Assembly (NCBI RefSeq): GCF_000974425.1
Contig: NZ_CP010429.1
Coordinates: 310,001-374,000 of the forward strand
DNA: 64,000 nt
Origin: Spirosoma radiotolerans
GTDB taxonomy: Bacteria; Bacteroidota; Bacteroidia; Cytophagales; Spirosomataceae
Direction of reading: 5' to 3'
Below are positions 15,103 through 24,395 of this stretch, one piece after another; the stretch's first letter is position 1; each line of letters starts with the position of its first letter. Below the pieces are notes generated by a model, which did not search any database, was not told the DNA's origin, and worked only from the letters and a program-made list of their open reading frames with translations. A program made the translations under genes and the position numbers.

Positions 15103-18100
15103 ATGAAAGTATCGCCTTTGCAGCCGTTTCAAATCGTGTATTCATTACTGGATCACGAGTTTCTGGGTTATCTGATTGAGGCTTTTGTGGTGCAGCGCAA
15201 CAGTAAGGGCGAACTGACCTTACAAAATCAGACATTATCTACCCAAAACGTCAGCGAGTTTGCCAAAGGACTGGACGATCGGGATTTCGATTTAGTAAAA
15301 CTGATTGATAGTATTCAGCAGGATTTTATCGTTAAAAAGTTCAATACCAAGAAGTTACCGGCCGTTGATTTCTTCCTGAAAATATACGACCCACAAAAGG
15401 GCGATAAACTAATCCAGGAAACCATTGGCGGGCACCTGGAAACAGTTAAGGCTAAAATTATGGCGTTGCTGCCAGGTAAGCCTTTCTATATTATGGGAAA
15501 TGACGGTAATCCTGCCTGGGAGCCAATCGTCTGGATGCCCGAACCGGCACGTGTGCATTTTCACTTTGTCCGTAATGCCGAGTCGACGCACTATTTTCCG
15601 ATTATTCGCTATCCGATTACTCCTCGCGAAGGTGGTGCGAAAGATGGCCAGACCAGCGAAACCGAACGGGTTGAATTCCAGTTTAAGGATGCCCTGATGA
15701 TTTGCGATGAACCCGCCTATCTGATGGTGGGCAACCGGCTTTATCATTTCAGTAAAAACGTGGATGGCAAAAAGCTACGGCCGTTCTTCACGAAAAATCA
15801 TATCGTTATTCCCCGAAACATTGAACAGCAATACTACGAGCGCTTCGTCACGCCCCTGATTGCTTCGTATGACGTATATGCCAAGGGTTTTGAAATTCGT
15901 ACCGAAGCCATCGAACCGGTGCCCGTTCTGACAGTTTCGGAGATGGTGCAGTCGAGCCGCTCCGTAGCCGTTCCTGTATTTCAGGGTGGCCCGGAGGCAG
16001 GCGATAGTGAGGAGAGCACAAACCAGCGTATGGTGTTCGATCTCTCGTTCCAATATGGCGACTTTATGTTTCGGTTCGAGAGTTCCGGCGCGTCGGCCAA
16101 TGTAAGTCTGGAAAAGAAAAACGACGAGTACATTTTTCATAAAATACGTCGGGATCAGCGTCTGGAACGGAACAAGCTTACCTTTCTACAGGACGCTGGA
16201 CTGGATTTACGCCATGGCCGGCTCGCTGTGTCGAAGGCCGAAGCCTTCACATGGCTCTCGAACAACAATAGCCAACTGCAGGAAGCCGGGTTTTTACTTC
16301 GGCAGGATGCGCAGGACACCAAGCGCTACTTTCTCGGTTATTCGAGCATTAAGGTGTCTATTGAAGAAGGGCGCGACTGGTTCGATATTTATGCCAACGT
16401 TCGTTTCGGTGAGTTTGAGATTCCATTTTTGACGTTACGAACGCTTATCCTTAATAAAAAACACGAGTTCACGCTGCCCAACGGTGAGATCGCTGTTATT
16501 CCCGATGCCTGGTTTACCAAGTATTCCGAACTGTTTGGTTTTCTGGAACATGCCGATGGGATTGATGATGATGGCCGACTGGTGTTGCAGAAATACCATT
16601 TGGCGCTGGTGCAGGAACTGGAACGGGATAATCTGGCCACAACCATCATCAGCCGAAAGCTCGAACGCTTACGCAACTTCGAAGAAATCGAGCGGTTTCC
16701 GCTACCCAAAGGCTTCAACGGGAGCCTGCGACCCTATCAACAGGCGGGCTATGACTGGATGAATTTCCTGCGCCAATACCGGTTCGGCGGTTGCCTGGCC
16801 GATGACATGGGTTTGGGTAAAACGGTTATGACCCTGGCCATGCTCCAGGGTCAAAAAGAAGCGGGCGCTACCGAACCGGACGCAGCCCGACCGAGCTTAC
16901 TGGTTATGCCCACGTCGTTGTTATACAACTGGGAACTGGAAGCCAGAAAATTCACGCCCAATCTACGGGTGATGGTTTACACCGGTACATACCGTGAAAA
17001 AAACACCGCTCAATTCGATGAGTATGATTTGATTTTGACCTCGTATGGTATCGTCCGGATCGACATTGATTTGTTGAGTGATTACCGGTTCAACTATGTT
17101 ATACTGGATGAGTCGCAGGCGATCAAAAATCCGTCGTCGCACATTACAAAGGCGGTGATGCAACTCAATACAAGCCATCGGCTGATTCTGACTGGAACAC
17201 CACTCGAAAACAGCACGATGGATCTTTGGTCGCAGATGTCATTCATTAATCCAGGTTTGCTGGGAAGTCAGTCCTTTTTTCGGAATGAGTTTCAGATTCC
17301 GATCGAGAAAAAGCACGATGAAGCAAAAACCGGAAAATTATACGCGCTCATTAAGCCGTTTATGCTCCGACGAAACAAGGCGCAAGTCGCGACGGATCTG
17401 CCAGCTAAAGTAGAGAGTGTCCTATATTGCGATATGACCCCCGACCAGTCGGCTCAGTATGAAGAGGCCAAATCGTATTATCGAAACCTGATTCTGGAGC
17501 GGATCGAAGAAGAAGGCATTGCCAAATCGCAGATGATCGTCCTGCAGGGGTTGACCAAACTGCGGCAAATTGCCAATCACCCGCGCATGGTCGATGCGGA
17601 TTATGAAGGCGATTCGGGTAAACTGGATGATATGCTGATGCGGCTGGAGACGGCCATGACCGAGAATCATAAAGTGCTGATTTTTAGCCAGTTCATTAAG
17701 CACCTGAATGTCGTTCAACAGTATTTGAAAGAGAAAAACATCCGATACGCCTATTTGGATGGATCTACAGTTGACCGCAGGAGCCAGGTGGAGCTATTTC
17801 AGACCGACGATTCGGTAAAGCTGTTTTTGATTTCACTGAAAGCGGGTGGTTTGGGCCACAATCTGACCGCTGCCGATTATGTATTTATTCTGGACCCCTG
17901 GTGGAATCCGGCCATTGAAGCGCAGGCTGTAGACAGGGCGCACCGCATCGGGCAATTGAAAACGGTATTCACGTATAAATTCATTGCTAAAAACACGGTC
18001 GAAGAGAAAATCCTATCGCTACAACGAGCCAAACAGCAGCTGGCCGGGAGCCTGGTCACGACAGAAGAAAACTTCATGAAGTCGTTGACGAAGGAAGATA

Positions 18101-18120
18101 TTATGGTGCTTCTGGAGTAA
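15103..18120 (+). CDS. SNF2/RapA-type DEAD/DEAH-box ATPase
   Basis: 1005 residues. The C-terminal half is a SWI2/SNF2 motor. Motif I (Walker A) is DDMGLGKT near residue 566, motif II (DEAH-type) is DESQAIKN near 668, motif III is LTGTPLEN, and motif VI is QAVDRAHRIGQ near 940, followed by TVEEKIL. The N-terminal 530 residues are beta-rich and carry no recognised catalytic motif; they probably form the nucleic-acid or partner-binding part. Such bacterial SNF2 proteins remodel RNA polymerase or DNA-protein complexes. It stands alone, with its own promoter, and no restriction or defence genes are adjacent. Confidence 0.9.
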   Translation: MKVSPLQPFQIVYSLLDHEFLGYLIEAFVVQRNSKGELTLQNQTLSTQNVSEFAKGLDDRDFDLVKLIDSIQQDFIVKKFNTKKLPAVDFFLKIYDPQKGDKLIQETIGGHLETVKAKIMALLPGKPFYIMGNDGNPAWEPIVWMPEPARVHFHFVRNAESTHYFPIIRYPITPREGGAKDGQTSETERVEFQFKDALMICDEPAYLMVGNRLYHFSKNVDGKKLRPFFTKNHIVIPRNIEQQYYERFVTPLIASYDVYAKGFEIRTEAIEPVPVLTVSEMVQSSRSVAVPVFQGGPEAGDSEESTNQRMVFDLSFQYGDFMFRFESSGASANVSLEKKNDEYIFHKIRRDQRLERNKLTFLQDAGLDLRHGRLAVSKAEAFTWLSNNNSQLQEAGFLLRQDAQDTKRYFLGYSSIKVSIEEGRDWFDIYANVRFGEFEIPFLTLRTLILNKKHEFTLPNGEIAVIPDAWFTKYSELFGFLEHADGIDDDGRLVLQKYHLALVQELERDNLATTIISRKLERLRNFEEIERFPLPKGFNGSLRPYQQAGYDWMNFLRQYRFGGCLADDMGLGKTVMTLAMLQGQKEAGATEPDAARPSLLVMPTSLLYNWELEARKFTPNLRVMVYTGTYREKNTAQFDEYDLILTSYGIVRIDIDLLSDYRFNYVILDESQAIKNPSSHITKAVMQLNTSHRLILTGTPLENSTMDLWSQMSFINPGLLGSQSFFRNEFQIPIEKKHDEAKTGKLYALIKPFMLRRNKAQVATDLPAKVESVLYCDMTPDQSAQYEEAKSYYRNLILERIEEEGIAKSQMIVLQGLTKLRQIANHPRMVDADYEGDSGKLDDMLMRLETAMTENHKVLIFSQFIKHLNVVQQYLKEKNIRYAYLDGSTVDRRSQVELFQTDDSVKLFLISLKAGGLGHNLTAADYVFILDPWWNPAIEAQAVDRAHRIGQLKTVFTYKFIAKNTVEEKILSLQRAKQQLAGSLVTTEENFMKSLTKEDIMVLLE

Positions 18121-18213
18121 AGCATTGACCGGAAAGCATAATTTTTGGGAGGATTTTGGCGGATGATAGTTATTCACCCGGTAACCTGTCATTCTCACTA
18201 AAAAACTCGACGT

Positions 18214-18390
18214 ATGAACGCTAAAAGTGCATTGGGTATTATGCTGACACTTGTCGGTTTAATCGGTCTTATTTACGGTGGTATCGACTTCACCAAGGGG
18301 GGTGTGTCTCAAGCCTCTTTTGTGTATGTCATTTTAGGTGGCATCTTTTTCTTTGCCGGTGTTGGCCTCATTCGCAGCACAAGAGCGTGA
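18214..18390 (+). CDS. Small two-helix membrane protein
   Basis: 58 residues from ATG 18214 (MNAKSALGIMLTLVGLIGLIYGG, then a short polar turn, then SFVYVILGGIFFFAGVGLIRSTRA). Two predicted transmembrane helices with a positive C terminus. Similar tiny proteins are annotated as hypothetical in Spirosoma-type genomes. It ends 6 bp before a 25-bp perfect hairpin that would terminate it. Confidence 0.7.
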   Translation: MNAKSALGIMLTLVGLIGLIYGGIDFTKGGVSQASFVYVILGGIFFFAGVGLIRSTRA

Positions 18391-18396
18391 ACTAGC

Positions 18397-18463
18397 AAAT
18401 CAAACGTGGTAAGAAGCTGACATATAAAGTTTCTATGCGTCAGCTTCTTACCACGTTTGATTT
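18397..18463. terminator. Bidirectional terminator with perfect 25-bp stem
   Basis: 18397-18421 is the exact reverse complement of 18439-18463 (core CGTGGTAAGAAGCTGAC). A-rich on the left and T-rich on the right, it sits between the convergent small membrane protein and the PyrR-like gene. Confidence 0.85.
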
Positions 18464-18472
18464 AATTAGGTG

Positions 18473-18985
18473 CTACGTCAAATAAACGCCCATACGACTT
18501 TCATCGCTGAGCACCACATCGACGTGTTCGGTGAGGGTTGTACTTAGCTCATACCCCTTATAATCGGCAGAAACAGGATAGCGCGGGTGATTACGATCCA
18601 CCAGAACAGCAACCTGCAACTTGCGAACGGGCACAGCCAGGAAAGGCTGTAAGCTGAAAGCCAGCGTACGGCCAGTATATAAAACATCGTCGATTACAAT
18701 AACGACTGTATCGGTATAAGCAGTGGCGGGCTGGTCAGCCTGCACAAGCGGTTGGGCCAACTGTGTCTTATCGAGATTAAGTTTAAGCAGGTTGACTGAA
18801 AAAGGAGCGATGGTCTGCAATTCTTTTGCCAATGCTTGTGCCAGTACATAACCCTCCCCCGAAATACCGGCTAGTAGCAGAGCCGGTTCTTCAAAGTTAT
18901 TTTCATAAATCTGGAAAGCTATCCGCCTGATTTTCTGACGGATCTGCTCGGCATTCAGGATAAGCGTCGGCTGGACGGTATTCAT
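18473..18985 (-). CDS. PyrR-like phosphoribosyltransferase
   Basis: 170 residues, type I phosphoribosyltransferase fold. The PRPP loop is VIVIDDVLYTGRTL, and the following LVDRNHPRYPVSADYKGYELSTTL matches the PyrR-type hood region. PyrR proteins act as uracil phosphoribosyltransferases and, in some bacteria, as RNA-binding regulators of pyr operons. No pyr genes are adjacent, so a purely enzymatic or salvage role is as likely. Convergent with the small membrane protein across a shared terminator. Confidence 0.8.
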   Translation of the reverse strand: MNTVQPTLILNAEQIRQKIRRIAFQIYENNFEEPALLLAGISGEGYVLAQALAKELQTIAPFSVNLLKLNLDKTQLAQPLVQADQPATAYTDTVVIVIDDVLYTGRTLAFSLQPFLAVPVRKLQVAVLVDRNHPRYPVSADYKGYELSTTLTEHVDVVLSDESRMGVYLT

Positions 18986-19117
18986 CGGTAAATCAACAAA
19001 ATTATTGGCGCTGTAAAGATGGAGAAAAAGCCATTAGCCAATGAACGATTGGCAATGTATTTAGTTGGCACAATTTTCGCCTTTAGTGGTGGAAAGCTAG
19101 TGAAGCTTTAGCCATCT

Positions 19118-19522
19118 ATGAACATGCTTGTTAGTTTTGTTTTCAGCCTTTTGGTCTGCCTGCATTCCGGCAAGGCCCCATCAGAAACTGATATTACTCA
19201 AATGGTGGGTACATCGTTACGGAATGGCGATGCCGTTCGGTTATCAGCGCGTTTTGCCAAAACGATCGAGTTGGTTATTGACACCGAAAACGTTGACTTT
19301 CAGGCGTTGCAAGCTACCCACGCTGAATTGATCTTACGCTCTTTTTTTCGCAAGTACCCGCCCCACGGTTTCCAATTCGTTTATCGGGGAGCGTCGGATA
19401 AACTTCGTTACACCACAGGTACCTATGAGACCGGCGGGCAGGTATTCTCGGTCTATGTCCTCATGCGTCAGACGCCCGATCACCAATACGCGATCAATGC
19501 CCTGCACTTCAGGAAAGAGTAG
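19118..19522 (+). CDS. DUF4783 domain protein
   Basis: 134 residues with a signal peptide (MLVSFVFSLLVCLHSG). The mature part follows the DUF4783 pattern: a helix around SLRNGDAVRLSARFAKTIEL, then HAELILRSFFRKYPPHGFQFVYRGASD and strands ending in YAINALHFRKE. The fold resembles the NTF2/SnoaL cone; function unknown, and the family is widespread in Bacteroidota. The stop lies 2 bp before a 31-bp perfect inverted repeat. Confidence 0.85.
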   Translation: MNMLVSFVFSLLVCLHSGKAPSETDITQMVGTSLRNGDAVRLSARFAKTIELVIDTENVDFQALQATHAELILRSFFRKYPPHGFQFVYRGASDKLRYTTGTYETGGQVFSVYVLMRQTPDHQYAINALHFRKE

Positions 19523-19524
19523 AG

Positions 19525-19608
19525 AGAGATGTATGAGGCAGGATATAGGGTGTATCTGACCGCGAAAGCAATACATCATACACCCTATATCCTGCCTCAT
19601 ACATCTCT
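19525..19608. repeat. Perfect 31-bp inverted repeat between genes
   Basis: 19525-19555 is exactly complementary to 19578-19608 (core GAGGCAGGATATAGGG). It should act as the terminator of the DUF4783 gene, but the stem is far longer than termination needs. A -7-like TATCTTTG follows at 19627-19634. Confidence 0.85.
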
Positions 19609-19654
19609 TATCCTATATCTTTCTCTTATCTTTGCACTTTCATGTAGAGGTACT

Positions 19655-20239
19655 ATGATTGTTAAGACTAAAAAATACGCGTTAGACCAAAAAACGTATA
19701 TTAATATCGCCTTACGGCAGTGGGTAAAAGAGAACTGGAAGTGGGCCTTTGTGCCCCTGGCTCTTATTGTGCTGAATGTGGTTCTGAACTTGACAAACGT
19801 GTATCCAAATTATTGGATTTATATTGTCATTGTGTTGCTCACCATTCTATATGTGCTTTTCTGGGCCGTTCAGATTACCGGTATTGCGCAGATGGAACAA
19901 AGCAAAGCCTTGTTTCAGAAATACGTTTATGAAATTGATAGCCGTCAGATTTTAATGCGCATCAATGCCAAAGAAGGCGGCATTTTGAAGTGGAGCCAGA
20001 TTGATAGCGTGATCAAGGACAAAGATGCCTACATCCTGTTTCTGGATAATGCCGAAGCGATGTCGAATGTAAAGGCCAACTGGATTGCCAGAACCGTTAC
20101 AAAAGGCCTCTCGAAAGCGCAGTTTCTGTACCTGCCATTTAACATTTTCACCAGCGATAACGACCTGCGCTTTACCGACGCTTTACTGAAACGCAAAGGC
20201 TTGTTGCCAGGCAGCGTTCCCGCCGAAACAGTGAAATAA
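19655..20239 (+). CDS. YcxB-like membrane protein
   Basis: 194 residues. A polar N terminus (MIVKTKKYALDQKTYINIALRQWV) precedes two adjacent membrane helices (WAFVPLALIVLNVVLNL and YWIYIVIVLLTILYVLFWAV). A cytosolic beta-rich domain follows, with YEIDSRQILMRI, GGILKWSQIDSVIKDKDAYILFL and FLYLPFNIF. That order matches YcxB-like proteins, whose C-terminal domain resembles a PH-like barrel. The ATG at 19655 is chosen because the frame further upstream consists of the inverted repeat. Role unknown. Confidence 0.75.
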   Translation: MIVKTKKYALDQKTYINIALRQWVKENWKWAFVPLALIVLNVVLNLTNVYPNYWIYIVIVLLTILYVLFWAVQITGIAQMEQSKALFQKYVYEIDSRQILMRINAKEGGILKWSQIDSVIKDKDAYILFLDNAEAMSNVKANWIARTVTKGLSKAQFLYLPFNIFTSDNDLRFTDALLKRKGLLPGSVPAETVK

Positions 20240-20246
20240 ACTCAGT

Positions 20247-20308
20247 ACAAACAGAACGGTTCGCCGTTGCGTTGGTCCGCCACTGCAACGGCGAACCGTT
20301 CTGTTTGT
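20247..20308. repeat. Perfect 24-bp inverted repeat between genes
   Basis: 20247-20270 is exactly complementary to 20285-20308 (core CGGTTCGCCGTTGC), with a 14-nt loop. It starts 7 bp after the YcxB-like stop and ends 24 bp before the DPP-IV start. Confidence 0.85.
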
Positions 20309-20332
20309 AGCCATCATTAACAAACTGATACC

Positions 20333-22534
20333 ATGAAAATCCGGCGCTTTCTGACAGGAGTGACCTTGTTGCTGATTACGTTTTCGGCCAGTAGTCAATC
20401 ATTGAAAACGGTTTCGCTCGATGACATCTGGGGACGTAACCAGGGCGTCTTCAACCAACGTACCGTAGAAGCGGTGAACTGGATGAAAACCGGCGGTTTT
20501 TATACTACCCTCGATGGCGGCAAGATTATTAAGTTTACCATCACCACTGGTGCGCCGGTAGAAACGCTTTTCGATGCCCGGCAGGCAACCGTGTCGGGAA
20601 GCGGGAAAAAAGTTACGGTAGACGGCTATCAACTTTCGGCAGACGAGCGGAAAATGCTCATTACAACGCAGGAAGAACCTATTTATCGCCGATCGAGCAA
20701 GGCCGAGTTTTATGTGTATGACCTCCGTACGCGTCAATTAGTGCCCCTGAGTAAGGGCGGAAAACAACAATATGCGACTTTCTCGCCCGATGGCAGGCGC
20801 GTTGCATTCATGCGCGATAACAACCTGTTTGTCGTTGACCTGGGCACCCGGAAGGAAACCAAATTAACGATGGACGGTAAACAGAATGCCATCATCAACG
20901 GCGGAGCGGACTGGGTGTACGAAGAAGAATTTAGCATGGCGCGTGCCTTCGAATGGTCGCCAGACAGCAAGCACCTGGCCTGGATACGGTTCGATGAAAG
21001 CCGTGTGCCCGAATACGACATGCAGATCTGGGGTGGTTTGTATCCGGTAGAATATCGGTTCAAATACCCCAAAGCGGGTGAAGCCAATTCAGTTGTAACG
21101 GTCTGGATAGCGGATGTGCTGACGGGCAAAAAAGTACAGGCGCAAACAGGCACAGAGACGGATACCTACCTGCCCCGGATTCAATGGACAGAAAACGCAA
21201 ACCTGCTCTCCGTTCGGCGGATGAACCGCCTGCAGAATAAGCTCGATTTACTGCATGTCAATGCTACTACCGGGCAGGCCACAACGGTATTAACCGAAAC
21301 CAGCCCTACGTATGTCGACCTGGAATTTACCGATGACCTGACGTATTTGAACGATGGTAAATCGTTTCTCTGGAGTAGTGAACGCAGTGGCTACAAGCAT
21401 CTGTATCGCTACGACATGGGTGGTAAACTGATGCAACCCATCACATCGGGTGATTTTGAGGTGGCTACCGTATCGGGTGTCGATGAGAAGACGGGCACCG
21501 TTTTTTTTACCTCTACGGAAGCTTCACCGCTCGACCGGCATTTGTACCGTATTGGGCTGGATGGCCGGAACAAACAAAAACTGACCAGTGAAGCTGGCAC
21601 CTATACCGCCAACTTTAGCCCTGATCTCGCATTTTATCTGTTGTATCATACGGCTGCCAACGCCCCTGTAAGGGTTACGTTACGGGATACCCAATCACTT
21701 AACGACCAACGCGTACTGGAGTCAAACGAAACCCTAAAAACGCGGTTGACGACCTATGCGTTGTCCCCAAAACAGTTTTTCCAGACCAAAGCCGCCGATG
21801 GTACGCCCATAAATGGCTGGATGATTCGGCCTGTAGAGTTCGATAGCACAGGGACAAAAAAGCACCCTGTTCTGATGTTTGTTTATGGTGGGCCGGGCTC
21901 GCAGACGGTTAAGAATGAGTGGGACAGCCGCGATTTTTTCTGGTATCAGACACTGGCGCAAAAAGGCTATATCATTGTATCGGTCGACGGGCGCGGGACC
22001 GGGGCGCGGGGGGCCGCCTTTCGTACGGCTACCTACGCGCAACTTGGCAAACTCGAAACCGAAGATCAAATAGCCGCAGCGCGCTATCTGAAAACATTAC
22101 CTTTCGTCGATCCGGCTCGCGTTGGTATCTGGGGCTGGAGTTACGGCGGCTATATGAGCGCGCTCTGCATGACGCTGGGCGCGGATGTATTCAAGGCGGG
22201 CATTTCGGTGGCACCCGTTACGAACTGGCGCTTCTATGACACGATTTATACAGAACGATACCTCAAACGTCCACAGGAAAACGCATCGGGTTACGACGAT
22301 AACTCCCCGGTCACGCACGCGGCTAAACTAAGCGGGCCGTACCTGCTCATTCACGGCACCGGCGATGACAATGTCCATTTTCAAAACTCTATTGCCTTCG
22401 AAGATGCGCTCATTGCGGCTGGCAAGCAGTTCCAGTCGTTTTATTACCCGAACCGCAATCACGGTATTTATGGTGGCAACACGCGGCTTCACCTCTACCA
22501 AATGCTGACCAATTTCATCGAGAAGAATCTTTAA
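20333..22534 (+). CDS. Dipeptidyl peptidase IV family serine protease (S9B)
   Basis: 733 residues with an N-terminal signal peptide (FLTGVTLLLITFSASSQ). The first 480 residues form the DPP-IV beta-propeller, with DWVYEEEF at about 199-206 supplying the Glu pair that binds the substrate amino terminus. The C-terminal alpha/beta hydrolase has the nucleophile in GWSYGG (about residue 603), Asp in GTGDDNVHF (about 679) and His in NRNHGIYGG (about 709). It should release X-Pro or X-Ala dipeptides in the periplasm. It stands alone, followed by a paired hairpin repeat. Confidence 0.93.
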   Translation: MKIRRFLTGVTLLLITFSASSQSLKTVSLDDIWGRNQGVFNQRTVEAVNWMKTGGFYTTLDGGKIIKFTITTGAPVETLFDARQATVSGSGKKVTVDGYQLSADERKMLITTQEEPIYRRSSKAEFYVYDLRTRQLVPLSKGGKQQYATFSPDGRRVAFMRDNNLFVVDLGTRKETKLTMDGKQNAIINGGADWVYEEEFSMARAFEWSPDSKHLAWIRFDESRVPEYDMQIWGGLYPVEYRFKYPKAGEANSVVTVWIADVLTGKKVQAQTGTETDTYLPRIQWTENANLLSVRRMNRLQNKLDLLHVNATTGQATTVLTETSPTYVDLEFTDDLTYLNDGKSFLWSSERSGYKHLYRYDMGGKLMQPITSGDFEVATVSGVDEKTGTVFFTSTEASPLDRHLYRIGLDGRNKQKLTSEAGTYTANFSPDLAFYLLYHTAANAPVRVTLRDTQSLNDQRVLESNETLKTRLTTYALSPKQFFQTKAADGTPINGWMIRPVEFDSTGTKKHPVLMFVYGGPGSQTVKNEWDSRDFFWYQTLAQKGYIIVSVDGRGTGARGAAFRTATYAQLGKLETEDQIAAARYLKTLPFVDPARVGIWGWSYGGYMSALCMTLGADVFKAGISVAPVTNWRFYDTIYTERYLKRPQENASGYDDNSPVTHAAKLSGPYLLIHGTGDDNVHFQNSIAFEDALIAAGKQFQSFYYPNRNHGIYGGNTRLHLYQMLTNFIEKNL

Positions 22535-22608
22535 CTGGTATCTGTCCATGCAGTCAGCGGGGCCGCCCGCTCAGTTCGCAAAACCTCGTGTCATGAATCT
22601 ATTTCTAT

Positions 22609-22673
22609 GGTTCGTGTCCTCACGAATCAGCCAGAGTTTCCTGCCGGATAGATGGTTCGTGAGGACACGAACC
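22609..22673. repeat. Paired TCCT/AGGA-loop hairpins (intergenic family)
   Basis: Two hairpins: GGTTCGTG-TCCT-CACGAATC at 22609-22628 and GGTTCGTG-AGGA-CACGAACC at 22654-22673. The two are also complementary to each other, so the unit can fold as a cruciform. Relatives occur at 40512, 43591, 48790 and 54697. Confidence 0.8.
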
Positions 22674-22782
22674 ATGGAGTGATCAATGAAGCAAGAGTTT
22701 GGTCACTGCGTTACGAAAAAGGTTGCAACGCTGGGCGAAGAATCAGATGTAGAAAAGGCATTCATCTGAACGCAGGCGCAGA

Positions 22783-24255
22783 TTAAGGGGAGGGATTCGT
22801 AATCCACTTATTCGGATCGACAACCGGTGACGGGTAATCGATACCCAGTACCACGCCGTACTGTTCCTGCTCCGCGGCCGTTAGGTTCGAAACAAGATGC
22901 ACCAGCTCAGCGGGTACCCGAGCCAATTCCGGAAGCCAGTGTTTCACATAATTGCCTTGCTCGTCGTACCGCATGGCCTGGCTGTAGATGTTGAAATAGC
23001 GTGGTTGCCCGTTGCTGAACTGGCGTGGGTCATTGCCCACACCGGCTACATAGTTCCAGTTACCCCAGTTGCTACATGGGTCGTAGTCGATGAGTTTGCT
23101 TTCAAAATAAGCCGCTCCCCAGGTCCAGTCAAGGCCGAGGTCGCTGACCAGGAAACTGGCAACGTTTTGTCGGCCGCGGTTGCTCATAAATCCGGTGGCG
23201 TTCATCTCGCGCATATTGGCGTCGATAAACGGGATGCCGGTATTACCTTCTGCCCACCGCTGGAATAGCGCTTCATCCTGAATGAATTTTCGATTCAGGT
23301 CATGTTTGATCCCGCTGCTCTTAAAGATTCGGGTACCGAACCGCAGGGCGACGAACCGGAAAAAATCGCGCCACAGTAACTCGAAAATCAGCCAGTACGT
23401 CGACTCATTCTTAACCCGCTCGTTTTCGTAACGCGTTATTTCTTCATAAATGAACCGGGGCGACAGGCATCCGTTGGCCAGCCAGGCCGAAAACTTACTC
23501 GAATAGTCATCGCCGAGAAGCCCGTTGCGGGTTTCTTTGTAGGTAGTAATCCGATCCGTTTGCCACAGGTAGCGGTTAAGCCGGTCAAGCGCTACGTGTT
23601 CGCCCCCTTGAAAGGCTATCGCCCGTCGTGAATCTGGGTGTTCAATCTGTTGCCTGGCTTCGCTATCGAAACCAAGTGTTGTCAACGTAGGCATATCGCT
23701 GGGCCACACATTGGGCACGAGTGATACAGCTTCCGGCGTTTGAAACGTTGGCCGAATCCTGACGCTTTTCTCGATCTGATGCCGATACTGCGTGAACACG
23801 TCGGGTAGCCGCGAGATCGTAAACGGTAAATCCCGGACATGGTAAAGTGTGCTCATCCAGAAGAACTTAATGTCGATATTGAGCGGTTTAAGTTTGTTGC
23901 TCAATTTCGACTCCATGTCAGTTTCTTCCTGTGTAATCTCTTTGCTCGTATAAATGGCTGATGCGCTGATTTCGCTGGCAAGTTCGGCCAGCACCTCGGC
24001 TGGGTTTCCAATTCGTACGATCAGATCGGCTCCTTTGTTTCGAAGCGACTGGCGAAGATCGGCAACGCTTTCAAGCAGAAAATTAGCCCGAAAAACCGCT
24101 GTTTTCGGAAAGCCCAGCCGAGGGTGTGGCGTAAACCAGCGTGGGTCGAACACAAAGACGGGCAGTACCTGATCGGCGTCGTCAAGCGCGCGAGCAAATC
24201 CCTCATTATCGTGCAGACGAAGGTCGTTACGGAACCAGTATAAAATGCGATTCAT
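22783..24255 (-). CDS. DASH-type cryptochrome / photolyase
   Basis: 490 residues. An N-terminal photolyase alpha/beta domain (ILYWFRNDLRLHDNEG) carries FPKTAVFRANFLLESVADL, typical of the DASH clade. The helical FAD domain has FSAWLANGCLSPRFIYEE, LLWRDFFRF, NRGRQNVASFLVSDL and SNWGNWNYVAGVGNDPR. DASH proteins bind FAD and MTHF and repair cyclobutane dimers mainly in single-stranded DNA. It is about 20-30 residues longer than a minimal photolyase, normal for DASH. No light-response genes are adjacent. Confidence 0.93.
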   Translation of the reverse strand: MNRILYWFRNDLRLHDNEGFARALDDADQVLPVFVFDPRWFTPHPRLGFPKTAVFRANFLLESVADLRQSLRNKGADLIVRIGNPAEVLAELASEISASAIYTSKEITQEETDMESKLSNKLKPLNIDIKFFWMSTLYHVRDLPFTISRLPDVFTQYRHQIEKSVRIRPTFQTPEAVSLVPNVWPSDMPTLTTLGFDSEARQQIEHPDSRRAIAFQGGEHVALDRLNRYLWQTDRITTYKETRNGLLGDDYSSKFSAWLANGCLSPRFIYEEITRYENERVKNESTYWLIFELLWRDFFRFVALRFGTRIFKSSGIKHDLNRKFIQDEALFQRWAEGNTGIPFIDANMREMNATGFMSNRGRQNVASFLVSDLGLDWTWGAAYFESKLIDYDPCSNWGNWNYVAGVGNDPRQFSNGQPRYFNIYSQAMRYDEQGNYVKHWLPELARVPAELVHLVSNLTAAEQEQYGVVLGIDYPSPVVDPNKWITNPSP

Positions 24256-24328
24256 TGGTAGCAGAGAACGATTATCTACTACTAAGGAATGAGCGGGCGT
24301 TCTTGGTTCATTAAGTGGATAAAAAGAA

Positions 24329-24364
24329 CGTGCCCTGGTGCTGATTAATCAGCACCAGGGCACG
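24329..24364 (-). terminator. Perfect 36-bp palindrome, terminator of the M56 operon
   Basis: 24329-24346 is followed immediately by its exact reverse complement 24347-24364 (half site CGTGCCCTGGTGCTGATT). On the minus strand it is followed by TTCTTTTT, consistent with termination of the operon that ends at 24396. Confidence 0.8.
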
Positions 24365-24395
24365 AAATGGGTAAAACTGTTTGGATGGATGTAGC

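Noticed and set aside
15103-18120. SNF2 helicase as part of a defence system
   Set aside because: No methylase, nuclease or phospholipase-D partner is adjacent; the neighbours are housekeeping-type genes.
19529-19654. Upstream extension of the YcxB-like protein
   Set aside because: The extension is encoded by the 31-bp inverted repeat, so the ATG at 19655 is preferred.
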